In this document: positions 15,501-30,500 of the stretch, in pieces
Numbering within the stretch: position 1 is the stretch's first letter
Layout: each line of letters opens with the position of its first letter
NCBI GenBank assembly: GCA_023055505.1
Contig: JALIRH010000036.1
Location: 4,402,001 to 4,466,000 of the forward strand
Reading direction: 5' to 3'
DNA length: 64,000 nt
Source: Callipepla californica brunnescens
Lineage: Eukaryota; Chordata; Aves; Galliformes; Odontophoridae
Position numbers and translations under genes: made by a program
Notes under the pieces: generated by a model
What the model was told of the DNA's origin: nothing
The model's input: only the letters and a program-made list of their open reading frames with translations
Database searches by the model: none

Positions 15501-18500
15501 TGGTAGTTGACCTCAGTAAGGAGCAATTGGCATCAGGCTGGCTTCCAGATTATTCTTTCAGAAAGTTCTTTGGCTGAGTCAATTATACACAATGTGCACT
15601 CAGTTTTGGGCACGTTTATCTCCCTAATATTTAGCTTGCAATTCTGTGTGATTAAACTCTCTGTGGCTGCAATTCCTAGGGACTTATCAGCTCTATCACA
15701 GAGCAGGCACAGCACAAGGAACCTCGTAGGAGTGGAAGGGTGTGCATTAACTCAGACACTTCACAGCTATTGCTCTTCCTGGGATCTAGGATGGCAGTAC
15801 ACCCAAGTCTGATTCCCACAGCAGTGTAGAATTCAGAGGGCTCGTAATCAGGATGTCCTGCTGAAATACCAGGGAAAAACAACAGTGCAAAAGTGTCCTC
15901 CTGCCTGCTGTGATAAGCAGCATCTCTGGTGCAGCAGAACCCCGAGGTATCACCCACTGACCTAATATCCTGCCAGCTGTAGGAGGCAGCTCACCTGCTC
16001 CGGATGACAACGCAGTCCTGATAAAGTCGGTCATACGTACAGATTTTGAAGTCAACGTTGGGATTGGGCACCCAGACAGGCACAGCAATGGACACTCCAG
16101 TGGCACTAAAGTACAGCTGTTAATACAAATCAAAGCGTACTTATTTTTGTTAGTGTCAATGCCCAAGACATTGAAAAGAATTATTTAAAGAGTTAAGTGA
16201 ATGCGTAAGAATTCGGAAAGTCAGGAGACTGCAGCTTGTTTATCCAGCAAAGAAATACAAAAGGGCAGTGTGGTGCTGTATTCCACATAACGACCTTGAG
16301 TCTAAATTTCAGCAGCCTCAGAGATCGAACTTGGACAAAAATGATCCTTCCCTGCCAGAGCTGAAAGAAAGGTACCCACAGGAATGTGCAGTATGCATCT
16401 GCAGTTTCTTTTGTAGACTATTCCATCTGTAGACCGTGGGGAGAGCCAAGGCTGGCCTGCCGAGCTCCTTGGAAGATATTCTTCCTTTTTCTTTCTAGAG
16501 TTTTAGATTTTTTTTATTATTATTTTTGGCAAGCTTCTGTGAACTGTTCCCAGGCAGAATTTGGCTTCCAGTGAAATGCAGAATTAAAATATGCTGAAAT
16601 GGTAACTGAAGTTGTCATCTGTCCCAGCCTTCACACATCAGTTTCACTACTTCATGCTAAATAATTCCAATGCTGAGATATCAGAAAGAAAATAAACTGC
16701 GTGGGTTGGGAACAGAGGAAAATAATTTCAGATTTCTATAGAGGACAATAGGTGTTTTCCAGTAGGATGTGTGATAACTGGCTGGATTGCTTGTGTTGGA
16801 ATTTGAGAGAATCTACAGGTTTAACAACCAGAGTCCATCAGAAAGAAGGGCCATGGTTTACAAGGTTTCCCACTGTTTATCATAAGAAATACCAATGAGG
16901 AAACCTGTGTCTTAAACCTTTGTGACCTCTGCCTGGCTCTCCTGCTTCTAGTACGGGATCTGCAGCGTTTGAAGCAAGTCTTACACAGAATCACTCACTG
17001 GTTTGCAGTCCGAGTTGTCAAACACGATCTCAAACTCTGCCCGTACATCCCCAGGAACAGATGGCATAAATATAACCTCAAGTTTGACTGAGCTGAAGGG
17101 TCCGATTTCACCTTGGGTAACCTAAACAGGAAGTAACACGTTTTTAATGGGAACCCTCGTAGTTCAGTTGGCTATAAAACTGTGTGGAGGTGAAGCTCTA
17201 TGTGCTCATAGTGGGCAGCACAGTACTATGCCCGATTTCTCACTAGACTGAGTGAACTATGACAGGGAAAAATGGATCAGCAATCTTTACAAGGTTCATT
17301 GTGGGGAAAAAAGCTTGGGATGGCATGGTTTCACAGCCAGGCATGGGCAGAACCTTACTGAGAGAGTTCTTTTTTACTTTTATGATTCCTTGATTAACTG
17401 TAGAACACTGGATTCCACTCAGCTTGAAACTGATTTTGTACTTCAGCATTTGCCAGCAGAGTAGAAGCAACTAACTTGATGTAGGAGGCTTGGACTACTG
17501 AAAATCTTGTATGCATTTCAGGACATTCATTACCTTTCCCAGCATAATTTCAATTGGTGTTTCTTCAGGAGAATGTTCCATTAAATTATGTGCACTGTCT
17601 GTGTCTATATCTGAACTGAAACTGAATCCATCTTGGGCGAGTTGTTCTGAAAGAAACAGAAACACCAACAAACTCACAAGATGCCAGATGTGTGCATCAG
17701 ACAGAGCAGCAAGCAAAAAAACCAACACAGAATGGTTGAGGTTGGAAGAGACCTCTGGAGATGAGCTGATCTAAATCCCCCTGCTCAAGCAGGGTCACAG
17801 AGAGCACATGGCACAGTGCTGTGTCCGTGCAGGTTTTTAGTATCTCCAGAGAAGGTAACTCCACAACCTCTGGTCTGTAGACAGCTTTAAAGGTAAGACA
17901 GGCACAGGGATTCCACTAATCACTTTCCATACAGAGAAAAGAAAAATAACCCACCACCTTGTGCAGGGGCATTTGGTTTCCTGTCATGGAAATGATCAAT
18001 ACACAGAAGAAATATTCAACATTTATTTTGAAGAAGTCTTTCTTCTACAGTATTGGATGTTATTAAGTCCATAGTAAACATTAGGAACATAAGGAAGCCT
18101 TATGAGGCTCATCTTTCTGTTTTCTTGTTCCTAGAATTAAAGACCATAAAAATAAACCTGTCACGTGGATTTCTCTTCTGAAGGGTGGAGATTTGGTTGC
18201 TGAGACAAGCAATAATATTTTTGCAGTCTCTGTAAGCTAGTTGGTTTCTATATTCTTCTGAAGCTGAGTTGTTGATCACTAATGAGGATCAAGATCCTCT
18301 GTTGATTTTGATATAATGGTGCCACTACATTATTTTTAGTCCTTTTTTTGAGCTGTAGAGGATTTAGAGTTGAGGCAGCATCCAAAGAAGTGTAACATTA
18401 CTACTAACACGATCAACTACTTAACTTACAGAGTAACTTTGCAAACTGAATTCCACAGCTCATTACAAAAACCTCCACACGTGGATAATGGTTAATCTGG

Positions 18501-21500
18501 GAAACTTGCACCAGCACTTTTCAGATTCACCTCACCTGCACAAATTGTCTCAGTCCTCTGCTGCTCTGCCTGGGCTACGCAGCAGGTTGGTTCCTCACTA
18601 CAACCAGGACAAATTTGTCCTTTTTCAAGCACAGGTGTCACAGAACTGCTGCTGTCTTTCTCTTCAGGAGCAGAGTCACTGCATGGTTGGGAAACCTATA
18701 AAAAAGCATTCAAGAAAAAATAATTTCTGCTGTGACCTATCACTGAGCTTGCATCCAGCTCCAGCTTCATCAAGGAGCTGCAAATGAGACTTGTGTTTTC
18801 TTTATTTGTGTTATAAATTGAACTCATTAATTTAGGGAGATGCTTTTGAACCTACCATTCTTGCAGTGGAAGATTCTGCTGTTGCTCCACCGTCACCTGC
18901 TGATGTTTGAACTTTGAATCTCGTTCCCAGAGCTCCGGTGTTCGTCAGTTTGAGAGTTCTTGAAATTGTCTCTCCCACCACATGAGTGCCAAAGTCAACA
19001 AGCACTTTATCTAGTGCCAGCTGTGGGAAAATAAACCACTAGTTACTACTGTCCTAGAGAGTCAGTGATGTCGACCAAGTGAGCATTCACGTTTTCAAGA
19101 GTAGGACTTAAATTCTCATTTCAAAGGCAGTGTCAAATAGTTGCCAGCTGTGGGCACTCTGTCTTTTTGTCAAAGCCAACTAATTTGAACAATGTCTGGT
19201 TACACTGAGCCACCTGCATTTCAGTCCACTGAATTCTCAAAATATATTGTGATGCTGAATTAAAGGAGAGAGATTATGTTCATTTTAAATCAGTGCCAAG
19301 AGACAAAAATACAGTTTGCTTTTTGTCTACATAGAAACTGAACCTCCTGCAAACTTGGGGTGAAATTTCCAAAGATTTCAAGAAGAAACGATAGCTGAAG
19401 TGATCTCCAGCTGCCATTATTCTTCCCTCCGTTCACACAGAACCACTGTGTGAATAAACAGAACCACTTCATTTAATTCCACCCTGAAACCAAGGTTACA
19501 ATCAGTGGTTATGTAAATATATTAAGATAATTTTGACTAAATCTCAGTGTAATGCTATCACACATTTTCTGACTTCAAGCAGTCACTTACAGTGCATGTC
19601 TTGGCTGTACATTTCAGAGGAACAGAAAAGGAACCTGTCTGGGCCATGAACATGATTTCTCCTTCCAGATTTTCATTCGTCTAAAAAACACAAACAAACC
19701 CCAGCCATGAAATTGCATTCTTCTGAAGTGTACTAGGAGAACATGTCTTAATACAAAGTAACACAGCCTGAACTGGCACAACCGGACCCTTCCTGGAGCT
19801 GCAGTTTGTTTCCCTAGCAGCCAAGGAATATTTCTAATCACATTAGAGGTCTGCACCAGGCTTCTCTTCACTTGTGCCTTACCATTGAGGTGCACTTACC
19901 GCAGGCCTGAAGGTTACCCCCACTTCACAGGACATTCCAGCAGACATTTTGCCAGGTGGGTCAAACCTACACAGAGAAGCAGTAGCAAACTCCCAATTAA
20001 AGCCACATCTGAACCCCCAGGTCCTACTCTGGTAGGAACAGCAAAGAATATATAAATATTTTTCCACTTGAATTAACTTATTCATCTGGAAAGTCAGAAT
20101 GAGGGGCAGATCAAGGAAAAGCCACAGAAACCTGGTGCAACTGTGAAACAAAGATTGATGCATTGAGGTTTTATTCAGAAAGTCGTGTGATACTTCTGAA
20201 GGAGAGAATTACTTTGTTCACTCTGCAAACAAGGCAACTGGTGAAGCTGTGGCTCAATAACACTGTTAAGAATGGAGAGGACCAATCTCATGTTCTAACA
20301 CCTGGGAAGCAGTCTGCCATTATCATTTTCAAATGTGAATCTGTAACGTCCCCACCATCCAAACAGGAAATAAAGAGGAAAAGAGAAGGTTGCTGCGAGC
20401 GATTAGAGAGCGTGCTGCTTGCTGTGAGCTGTATCAAAATCATCTTGAAAAGAAACTGCCAGTCACTTCAATGCCTCCTTTCATGGTGTCTGTGATGCAA
20501 AAAAAATGCCCATCAGAAGACAAGAAGTCTCACAGCTGCACTCCAAATGAAATTACGAAGGCACAACTAGAGCCCTATTCTGCCTGACAAAAGCAGGCTA
20601 GATTAAATAACGACTGAATGTCATCAGCCACAGGGACAGCCAGTGGGCTGTGCCCCTCAGAACATGTGCATTACTCACAATTGTACCCAAGCAGAAATAA
20701 AAAGCAACAAAGATGAAACTCCTTCAAACAGAAATGGAAAAGGAAATACTTTTCAGAAAATACGATCTTAAAGTGTGAGTTGGCAAATGAGCTTCTGCAC
20801 TCTGAGCTTCAGAACGGACCACTAGCAGTTTCTGGAGGAGCTATTCCTTCAGGCCCTTCATAGTCCAAATAATTCCTCGATGAAGTATTTACACCTCGTG
20901 TGTACATTGCTTTTCACATGCTAGGGACTGGGCCCTACCTGTCACCAGTGCAGGAACCAATGATGTGCAGCTCACGCAGAGTCTTTAAGATTCTTTTCTG
21001 CTCTAAGACAGTTCCTTTCCTCATTATACTATAATGCTATATAATAGTTCAGATGCATCTAATGAAAATTGTTTAATTTGCTGGAGAATTTAGTTACATC
21101 TCCCGACACAAATGTAAAACAAGTAACTCATTTACAGATAGCTTTACTTACTGAATGCTGATGACGTCCTTCAGCCACTCACTGATTCCCACTGGCTTGC
21201 AGTAGTTAAGGCTGTGAGATGCATTTATCAAAACTATCTTCTTTTTGTAGATTTTACCAACATCGAAATCCTTGAAACACCAAACACATCAGGAGGTGTG
21301 AGGTGTCAGTAACACAACGACAAAACAACCAGCTTCACCACAGTCACACTCAGTGCAAGGGTTTGTGTAAGCCCAGAGAGCACTGCCCTGCTCCAAATAA
21401 ATCCACTCCAAAGATACAACCTGCAGAGCTTCATAAACCAGGCACAGCTCATGTACCACGCTGATCTGCAAGCTGTGTATCAGGGCATGCAGTAACACAG

Positions 21501-24500
21501 CACGAGCAGAGCCCTGCAGGCTGTGTGCCCATGGACATGTCCCTGTGACACTGAAAATTACCGTGTGAGAGGCCACGTCAGCAACCTTGTCAAGTACAGA
21601 GAAGATCGAGGTGCAGCAGTGTATTTTCTGACAGTGTGCTTGTTAATTACAGTACAGGGATAAACCGATCAGCTCAGTTTCTTTCTAACATAAGCATTAT
21701 ATTATAGACACCTGCAGGCTGGAATCTTTACTGAAAATGTCCCCGTTCTCCTGCTGCCTGGGAGCAGAGAGTGAGCCCTGTGACCCTTAGCTGCCTGTCA
21801 GTGTTAACCCACAGCAGCCAGCAAGAATCTTTTCAGTGCCACAGCACTTTGATCAACATATCAGAATACAAATCTATGAAAAAAAAACCTGTTGTCTTTG
21901 GAGACCTATGTGGAATGGCCACTGACCTTGAAATGAATGCAGCTTGGTTTACTATAGAAAGTCCGTCCCTTATGTTCATGACCAGACACTGTTTCCTTAT
22001 GAAAAATTCTCGGTTGGAATTCCTCCTTTTTTTCCTCTACAGTCTCTTCTCTCACTGCTGCTGTGGCCAGCTGCTTTGTATCCATTTCTTCTTTGGACAT
22101 CTAGCAAGGAACATCAATTAAAAAAACTCGGTGACAATAAGTATCTGTGATCACAGAATCTACAGAACAGAACAGAACAGAAATGCCTACGAATAGAATC
22201 TCAGTATCTGGCCAGCCTCCATTACTCTCCAGATTAAAGCCAGCCCCCCAGCTTGTATATGAAGAAATGAGTTTATCTCAGCAATCTGTCCTGTACCCTG
22301 CTTCATCCAGCATTAGAATACTCTGTTTTACTGGGGTTATATTCCACTTCCTGAGCAAACATTCAGAGAAAATCAGCCAACTTCACCAAACACTTCAGTT
22401 ACAGTCCAGTGCTTCTTTCACACAAGCACGTGGCACTTCCTGACACTCTCCTTTCTGACTGATTCTCAAGTGCTTTTAAAGACCTACATCTGAGGAAAGT
22501 GGTGTGTGGGAGCATTCTTTGGAATAACACGTATGATCTTACCTACACTATTCCTCAGCGTTATTTACTTCTCTTCAGAGCACAGAATGCTGTTGGTTTG
22601 ATAAAAGCTATGCTTTGCTTTGCACCTGCCAGTGTCATTTCTTCATTTAAGTGCAGCTACCAGAGAGGGAAACAAAACTTTTCTAATCCACTCAGACACT
22701 TCATGAATAATTCCAAAACATTGTAGACTTCAGTGTAACAATGGCACAAACACACACATCCGCATCTATTTTTTCCTGTTTTTAAGAGAGGATATCACAG
22801 CTTTTACCTCGTGCAGGTCACAGTCGTGGCTCCATCGTCCTGGGAGCTCCGGTTCTGCTGGGATCTGGTCCCTCTCCTTCTCATCTTCATCACTTTCACA
22901 GAGCACATCGTGGGGGCTCTTTGCAGAACCCTGTCCAACAGGAGCAGTTCTCTCAGCAGCTGGGGAACAGGCTGATGGAGAGCACCACGACTTCTGTGAG
23001 AGAAAATGCATTCTGAAATACCGTTAGAAATTAGGAGAGGACAGTTACATGAGCAGTTTCCAAGGAGATCTTTTAATACAGAGTGACTGGTCTATAAAGC
23101 TGCAAGGCTGAAGATGACAGCTTGAGCCAATCCCTTCTTAAAATGACAACTCAGACAATCTTACAGGAACGAGCATCTATAAAATGATAAACTGCATTCT
23201 ATAGGAGGGTGGGTTTGTGAACAGTGACTGTGTGTATTTTGGGTTACTCTGCACTGTCTGTGTTTGGCTGCAGCCCGTGCTATTCAGAGGCAGAATCAGA
23301 ATTCATTTTCCTACAGCTTTGACAGAAAATAAACCTGAAGATGTTCCTTAGTCCTCTGTTTACCTGTGGCAGCACTCCAGCTGGAAGTTCACAGGTCTTC
23401 TCGATATATTGCCACGTCTTCTTCCTCCACAGTAAAGGATCCTTAAATTTACCACCACTCTTAACTGCCTTCACACAGGACTGCTGATTTTTCTGCTTGT
23501 GAATAGAAGCTTTTTCTTGCAAAATTTTTGATACAATCTCAATTTTTCTTGATTTTTGTTTTTCTCTGAAAGCTCTGTAATAAGATGTTATAAGAAACAC
23601 TGAACCAACCATAGTTGCTTATTGATAACTTTACAGTCCATTCTGGGGGCTTTTTTTCCAACATCAGGTCTTCAAATAGGGAGCAGCAGTGATTTGTGTC
23701 ACTGGGATTTGGAGGCTCAGTGTATTTGGACTAAACATGTGTGAGTGGAGTGTTTGGGCAGTTGAAGAAAAGCATAACAAAGCATACTGCTCATCAGCAT
23801 GGGAATAAAGTTTCTAAATCACTTTCCTAACTTAACTATTTAATGTCAGTCGCCTGTCTCAAGTCAAGTAGATTGTAAACAAGCAAAAGAAGGGATAAAG
23901 GTAAGGCCATACTATTGAACTCGAAAGGCATAAATTCAGAGCCCACCACAGCAGATAAGTGCCACTGTGTTTATATTTTGGGAGAACCAAGGCACAGAGA
24001 AGTTATGAAACGTAGCATGGTACATGGCTCCCAGTGCTGTCTGCTGCTGATATAAAGCCATCCTTTGTTTTTATTACTAGCTCTGATCTGTACCATTCTT
24101 ATAGGCAGTGTACAAACTAAGATAAAGGCGTTAATGAATAAAGAGTTAATTTTTGCAGGCAATTCAGAAAGATGCTTCGAGAAAACAGAGAGTATCCCTT
24201 CACATAAAAGGAGAAAGGTAGAGCCCCAAGGGAAATAATTCAGCAGTTCCTCAGGCTCTGGTGGAGTGGTAGCTGAAATTAGAAAAGAACTGCTGTGGAA
24301 GTGCAGTCGTGTCACAGCTAACATTGACAAACTGCTCTTCCTGGTGCCTACAAAGGGAGGCAGCGAAAGGGAGAAGGCAAGCGAGGAGAAAGAGGCAAAA
24401 GCTAGGTATTTCCTGCAGAAACCAACTGACGTGCTTATTTTATTGATGGGATTTTCAGAATGCATTCAGGGATAGCAAAAGTTGTATCATGGAGCTATCA

Positions 24501-27500
24501 AGACTGAAGCATTATTTATTTCATCTTAATGAATCTTTTCTTATTAAATCTCTCAACATTTGCTATAGGTTAGAAGAGCCAGCATGCAGAAACACACATA
24601 CCTCAGCCACCTTCTGTTTAGCACCTTGGCTCAAATTCATCTTCATGTGTGGTTAAAAACAATAATTAACTTTGCACTGGAGTAGATGAGATACAGACAC
24701 ATCATCTCTGTCCATATAAAGGCAGAGGAGTAATCTCAGCCAAAGAAGCAGGAAGGAGGCTGCCCTGTGTGCTCTGACTGCCCTGCAGTGTTTGGGACAC
24801 ACAGGAGCACTGTTACTTCAGACATTCAGTTCGGGTTTACCACATTGCTCTCCTGGGATGGTTTATCTTTCTTGCAGTAATCAGAACACGGGCTCCAAAC
24901 TTTGGTTCTCTGAATAATACATAAGCTAGAATTTCAAGTCGACTAAAACTGGCTGTACAAATTTCACACTTTCAGAGTGTAAGAATGAGTTCACTCTCTT
25001 GAGACAGCATCATATATGTTATGCTTTTGGATTCCAATTAAGAGATCCAATATACTCCTGCATGAGCATCAGTGAGCAATGAGAGCACAACATACCAATG
25101 AATACTTACTGTTTCTCTTTTTCATGCTGTAGCAGACGTTTATGGAGAAAAATTTCCTTGGCAACATTGCCTCCTTCTGCTAGGATTGCCTCCCTCATTG
25201 TCACCTCCTGTTTCTTTGCCTCAAAGGCCTTTGCTTTGTTCCAAGCCTGGAGAGCCTGGAGTTTTTCCTATGGAGCCAAACAAACCACAGCTTCATATTT
25301 GATTTGTACGTTAAAGGAAACCAGCTGGGACTCTGGTCTAGTTATCTAAGTACATATTTGTGGTAGCTTTACCTGAAATACAACTCACTGATTTTAATAT
25401 ACACAACAGCCAAGCAAGTTATCAGCAGTTTGTGTGTGCTGGGGATGCAGAAAGCTCTGACTAGTCAGCACTAATTCTTTCCTCTTCTAGTGTTTCTTTG
25501 AAATGTTTTTCAATGAAGGAATGCTTACAGGATATTTACAGCTCTTATCGAATCAGGATTAAACTCAGATCATTCCCTCATATCCTACAGAACACAAATG
25601 AATGAGCCATGAGTGGCTCAGCTCAGAAATTCTTACTTTATGTTATTTTGACTCTTAAGTAACCACTTTTTTTCCATGTTTTCTCCATATGAATTATTTC
25701 TCATTTTGGGATCCAAATAACTGGAAATATTTCTGGCCACGTTTTTGGAGAATTATTTGCAGTATGCATTACTTTCAAGAAAGCCACCTTGCCATAACAG
25801 CTAGAACGTTCACAAAAGACTCCTGAAGTATCAAAAATCTGTCCACACAAATCTAACACCATGATTTCCTATAGTTAAACTCTCCTCAGTTTAAAAAGAG
25901 GTTTGGTCTGTGGAACAGCAGCATCACACACCCATCCTGCAGTCAAAACTGGGATTACTTTCAGTGAAAGCTAGCAGTCTAACAAGTCAGTTCTCCGTTC
26001 CCCAGCTCAGCACAGCAGCAGTACCCTGTTGGAAGTTATGCTGTTTTTCAGGGAGAGCACAGCTTGTATCCTTCTCTCCATATGCTCCTGAGTTTTCGCT
26101 TCTTCCTTTGCATTCTTCTCATGAATTCTGTAAGCAGAGTGAAATCTTTCAGCTTATATCCTGGAAAGCTCTTAGTATTAGCATGTTTAACCTGACAAAC
26201 TGTAGTTGTGTAAGACACCTGACACACTCCCTGCATGTCTCTGTGTTCACTGTAACACTGGGGGTGGGTGAAGTAGAACAGTACCCTCCAATTCCAAGTG
26301 CCCACAGGCTTTCAACAACTTTCTTATGTTTTGAATTCAGAAATGCATTTCACATTCAATGTCAAGTTGCTGAAATAAAGTAAGAATTCAGATGCTGCTC
26401 ATAAAATTGATATCTAAGCAATGAGATATTGAACTTTACGCAAGCAAACCACACTCTGAAAATAAACCACAGGAATTCTAAAACCTTGAAATACGTGGGT
26501 GTGAATCAGCTCCGTGAGCATCCCAGTTAACACAGAGGCAAACAGGAAGATATGTATTTGCTGTATTACTGAGCAAAAAAGACCAACTGATTTGGTTCAG
26601 TTTGTTAATTTTAATTACTGTTAAGTTTGCACACGTTATCTAGGGAAAAACACAAAATACCATAAAAACAGTACAATTATTTCAATCACTTCTTCAATTA
26701 AGTCCTAATACACAAGTAACAGTAAGTAACAAATGCTCAGTTCCTTGAGTAACAAACTAATTTACTATCACAGTAATGGTATGAACATGAACGTATGAAG
26801 AAAACATTCTGTTTGCCATCCACCATAAGAGAACAGGGGCACAAAGAGATGCCCTCTGCATCAGTTCTACCAGACAGCAAGAAACGATTGCACTGCATTT
26901 CAGAGGCAGTGCAGAAAGGCAGAGTGCAAACTGCCAACCTGGAATTCAGCTGTGCTGTCTCAGTTAATAGCACACACACACTGCACACTGAGAATGCACA
27001 GTGCAGGGAAACAAAACAGGAGTGAATGAGCACCTTGCCATGCTTTTCCTTAGGAAGTACACTGCTTTTTCATGGTTCCTTCTGGCACCTTCAAGCATTT
27101 TTTTACACCTTCTTTCGTATTCCTTCTGGGCTTCCTCTTCTTTTCTATGAAAGACAGGCAAACCAACAGCACTAAGGAAACAATTATCTATGGTTTAAGT
27201 AAGGAAATGACAGCTAATGGGGGGGGGGGGGCACTTATTGGTATGTCCTGAAACAGGGGCAGTGTTTTCCCCTCCTCTGTAGTCTCTTGTCTTCACAAAA
27301 GCTGATAACCTGGCATCCTTTTTCTCCCCAAGTTTCAATGAGCACGACCCTAAGTTTAGAACTCCCAGCATCCAGCAACAATGCAGACACGTGCAGTTAG
27401 TCTGACCTAATAAATTCAAATCCCTTAGACAAAAAGCATTCACAGTTTTATTCTTTAGCCAGTTAATTATGTCAGAAATCTTTACCCGAATAGTGACAAT

Positions 27501-30500
27501 GCTGGGGGGCAATCCTTACCTTAATTCTCTTTCCTCACACAAATATTTCTGAGCCAACCTCCAGCTCAGAAATACAATACCACGATTACTTCCATTAGCT
27601 AATCTTCTCAACGTGTGAAATAATGATTTGGCTGCAGGTGAAAGAGGGAAGGAAGCAGAGCCCAACTTACTTTTTTAAAGACAGCTGATTTTTTTCTGCT
27701 TTCAGTGCTGCTATTTTTTCCTTCTGAATCCGCCCTTCTGCTCGTTCTTGGTATTGCATCTCTAGCTCCAACTCATCTTTTTTAAGTTGTTTATGGAGGA
27801 TTTCATTTTTTCCCTGCTGGGTTTGTATCTTCCACAGCTCAAGCCTTTAAAACAAAGTGTGAGCTGCTTTCAGAACTGAGGCATACATTAGAAGTATTTA
27901 TGCTTATTCGTTGCTATTGCAGACAGGTCTACTTAAGTCCATCTTATTTTCCTATTAAACTGGGACTTAAACTTCATTTATGCGTGCAAAATTAACTCAG
28001 GGTCTGAGCCACAGCAGCCAATTTCCTAAGCAATTAATTGTTCAGGCTACAAATTCCTCTCACGATCCTTTGCTTTGCAGTAAACCTCACGACCTCAAAT
28101 TACGTAATTTGGTATTTACAAACACCTTCCGTAGAGATAAACTTTTGGATCCATTAAACAGCATAGGAAGAGCCTAATAAAACTGACTCCCATCACACAG
28201 TTTGCTCATTCCATCACTTACATGTTTTCTTTCAGTGTCAAAGCAGTTTTCAGCTCAGCACTCCTCTCATCCTGCAGTTCAGTGCACAGTCGCCCATGCA
28301 GTGCCCGTAGGCGGAACACGGCTGCGCTGGTGCACAAAGGAGATACAATCAGAAAGAAACTGCAACTAATTCACATTAAAAAAAATCAAAAACTCCTTCC
28401 AAACTAAGTCAGCAACAATAAACAATGGCTCTGAGGGTGAGAGTTATGTATTAGAATGACATCACTTTATACAAAGCCGGCTTTCTAACTGTCCATTTGT
28501 CATTCAGAGGTGCAGCTGTCTTTGAACTGTTACAGATGGGTCCATATTTGCACAGGAGTGTGTATTTCAAAAAGCACTGCTGTGTGGCTCCAAGTGATTA
28601 TTTCCTACACTGACAAAAGAAGCATTAATAAGTACTGATTAGCAAACCAAGACAGCCTTGATTGATTTCACCTTTCACATGGCACTTTGGCTACAGCAGC
28701 AGTGAAGGAACACAGCTGTTTATTTTCCTTGGGCTCCTCTACCCAGGAGAACTCATGCACAGTACAGTACAGAATCAGTAGGCAACGAACTGGATACACT
28801 GAGCATAAATTCCATCTTTAGAAGTGAAAATTGGAAATGGATCTTCTATGTGAAGGTACTTCTTGGACTTCACAGTTTTTCTCAGGCACCAGTACTGCTC
28901 GTGGCAGGGAGTATTGCCATTATTGCTATGACATGATGCACTTGAGCTTTGTAAGCCAGGGACTTATCAAGTCTTCTTCACTATGGATTTGTTAAATATA
29001 ACCGACTGTGAAAATTGCTATTTTCCACATTCCTAGACCTCACAATTTGACTTGTCATAAGTACAAAAACCTCACACAATGCTTTTCTGTCTTTGTTGGT
29101 TTTTCTTAATAAGAGTCTCTCTGAGATCCTGAACGTGGAGTACTGGTGCCTGCCACAGAAGTCTGATGAGCATTAAACTCATTTTTGTTTAATCAGTTAT
29201 TCTCCTTTGTCAGTTAACCCACCTTGGTGATTCTGTCATTCGTTGATACACCAACTTGAAGAATAACACAGGTCATAAAATGCAGCTGCAAAGTTTGTTC
29301 ACAATACACTGGCTCCTGGTACACAAGCCACCCACCTCTTTCTATTTAAACCAAATGTGAGGAGTGCAGTAAATTGCCTCCCACTTCCTCACAAGTGTTT
29401 CAGAACAGCTCCTGTATGCAGAGCTACTCCTGAAAGCCATTCGTGCATTTCACAACATAAAACAATTAAAAAAAGAAAAGGCGTGCATGTAAATCCTGGT
29501 TGTAATTATTATCAGAACTAAAAACATCACCTCTAAAACTGACAATGGTTGATCATAATGAACAGTACTTACTGGAGGACTGACAAACATAACTGACAGC
29601 AGTGAGCTAGGCTGACTAATCGCTTGTTGTTGCTGGATCCTCCTTTAAAATATATGTCTCTTTCCTATCCATTCCTGTCTCCACCTCTTTCTGCACTCTG
29701 ATTTAACTGACAGAACCTCTAGACATGAAAGCACAGAGGTCAGTGATGCTCATGCTAAGGCACCATTATTTATCTCAAGGAGAGAATCCCAAGCTGACAA
29801 TCCCAAGCCACATGAAAAGCAACTGCAGTGTTAGCATTGGCCGAGACAGAAATGAAAGCATTGCTCTGAACATACAGAACAGCACTCATGTCAGAACAGC
29901 CTGCCAAGCTACGGCCATTCTCAGCATAAGATGGAACTCCATTGGGCTTCTTTGACCTCTGAACATCTTGAATGTGTGTGCTTAAAAATTCTGTTAACTG
30001 TCAACAATGTGACAAGGTGAAAAAAGTAAACTCAGTAATTGCACACAGATAAACACAGTGGATGCCTGCACCTTTGGCACCCAGAGATGTTCTCTACCTA
30101 CACATTGCCAGCCTCCTTCTCCTCTTCTGTTTCACTGTCTGTGTACTCCAGCTGCTTTTCGAGCGTTTTGATCCGCAGCTGGCAGGTAGTCAGCTCATCT
30201 CTGAAACAAATAAACACATTATTCACACTTGAAGTTCTCTCTTGATCATGAAACTCTTCTTTCTGAAAGATAAGATTGTTCAGGATTCCTCAAACACCCC
30301 AGCTCCTCAGCACCACGGCACTTTTTCTTCAAGACTTCATAGTGAGGTTCTTTCCATCCCAGTTAAGAAAATATTTATCGTGAGTTTTCCATTTGATTTT
30401 TCTAATTGATCACTGAATTGTGATCAATTGCAGAATTGTGCAGATATAACAGAGAGGAATTGATATCTAACTATTCCAGTCTGGAACTCTCTTCTTTAGT

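Noticed and set aside
17158..17200. Sequence tagttcagttggctataaaa resembling a tRNA A box
   Set aside because: No B box (GGTTCGANNCC), no acceptor-stem pairing and no cloverleaf around it.
22141..22200. cacagaatctacagaacagaacagaa, possibly a CR1 tail
   Set aside because: Only a short CAGAA simple repeat is seen; the CR1 body words are missing.
27520..27606. In-frame 87-nt segment first read as a CFAP74 exon (NGSNRGIVFLSWRLAQKYL)
   Set aside because: It needs a weak acceptor downstream of a stronger AG, has no counterpart in human CFAP74, and the flanking exons 6 and 7 join in phase without it. Kept only as a potential alternative exon.
30300..30325. cctcagcaccacggcac as a REST/RE1 site
   Set aside because: Only the left half fits; the right half lacks the GGACAG core.
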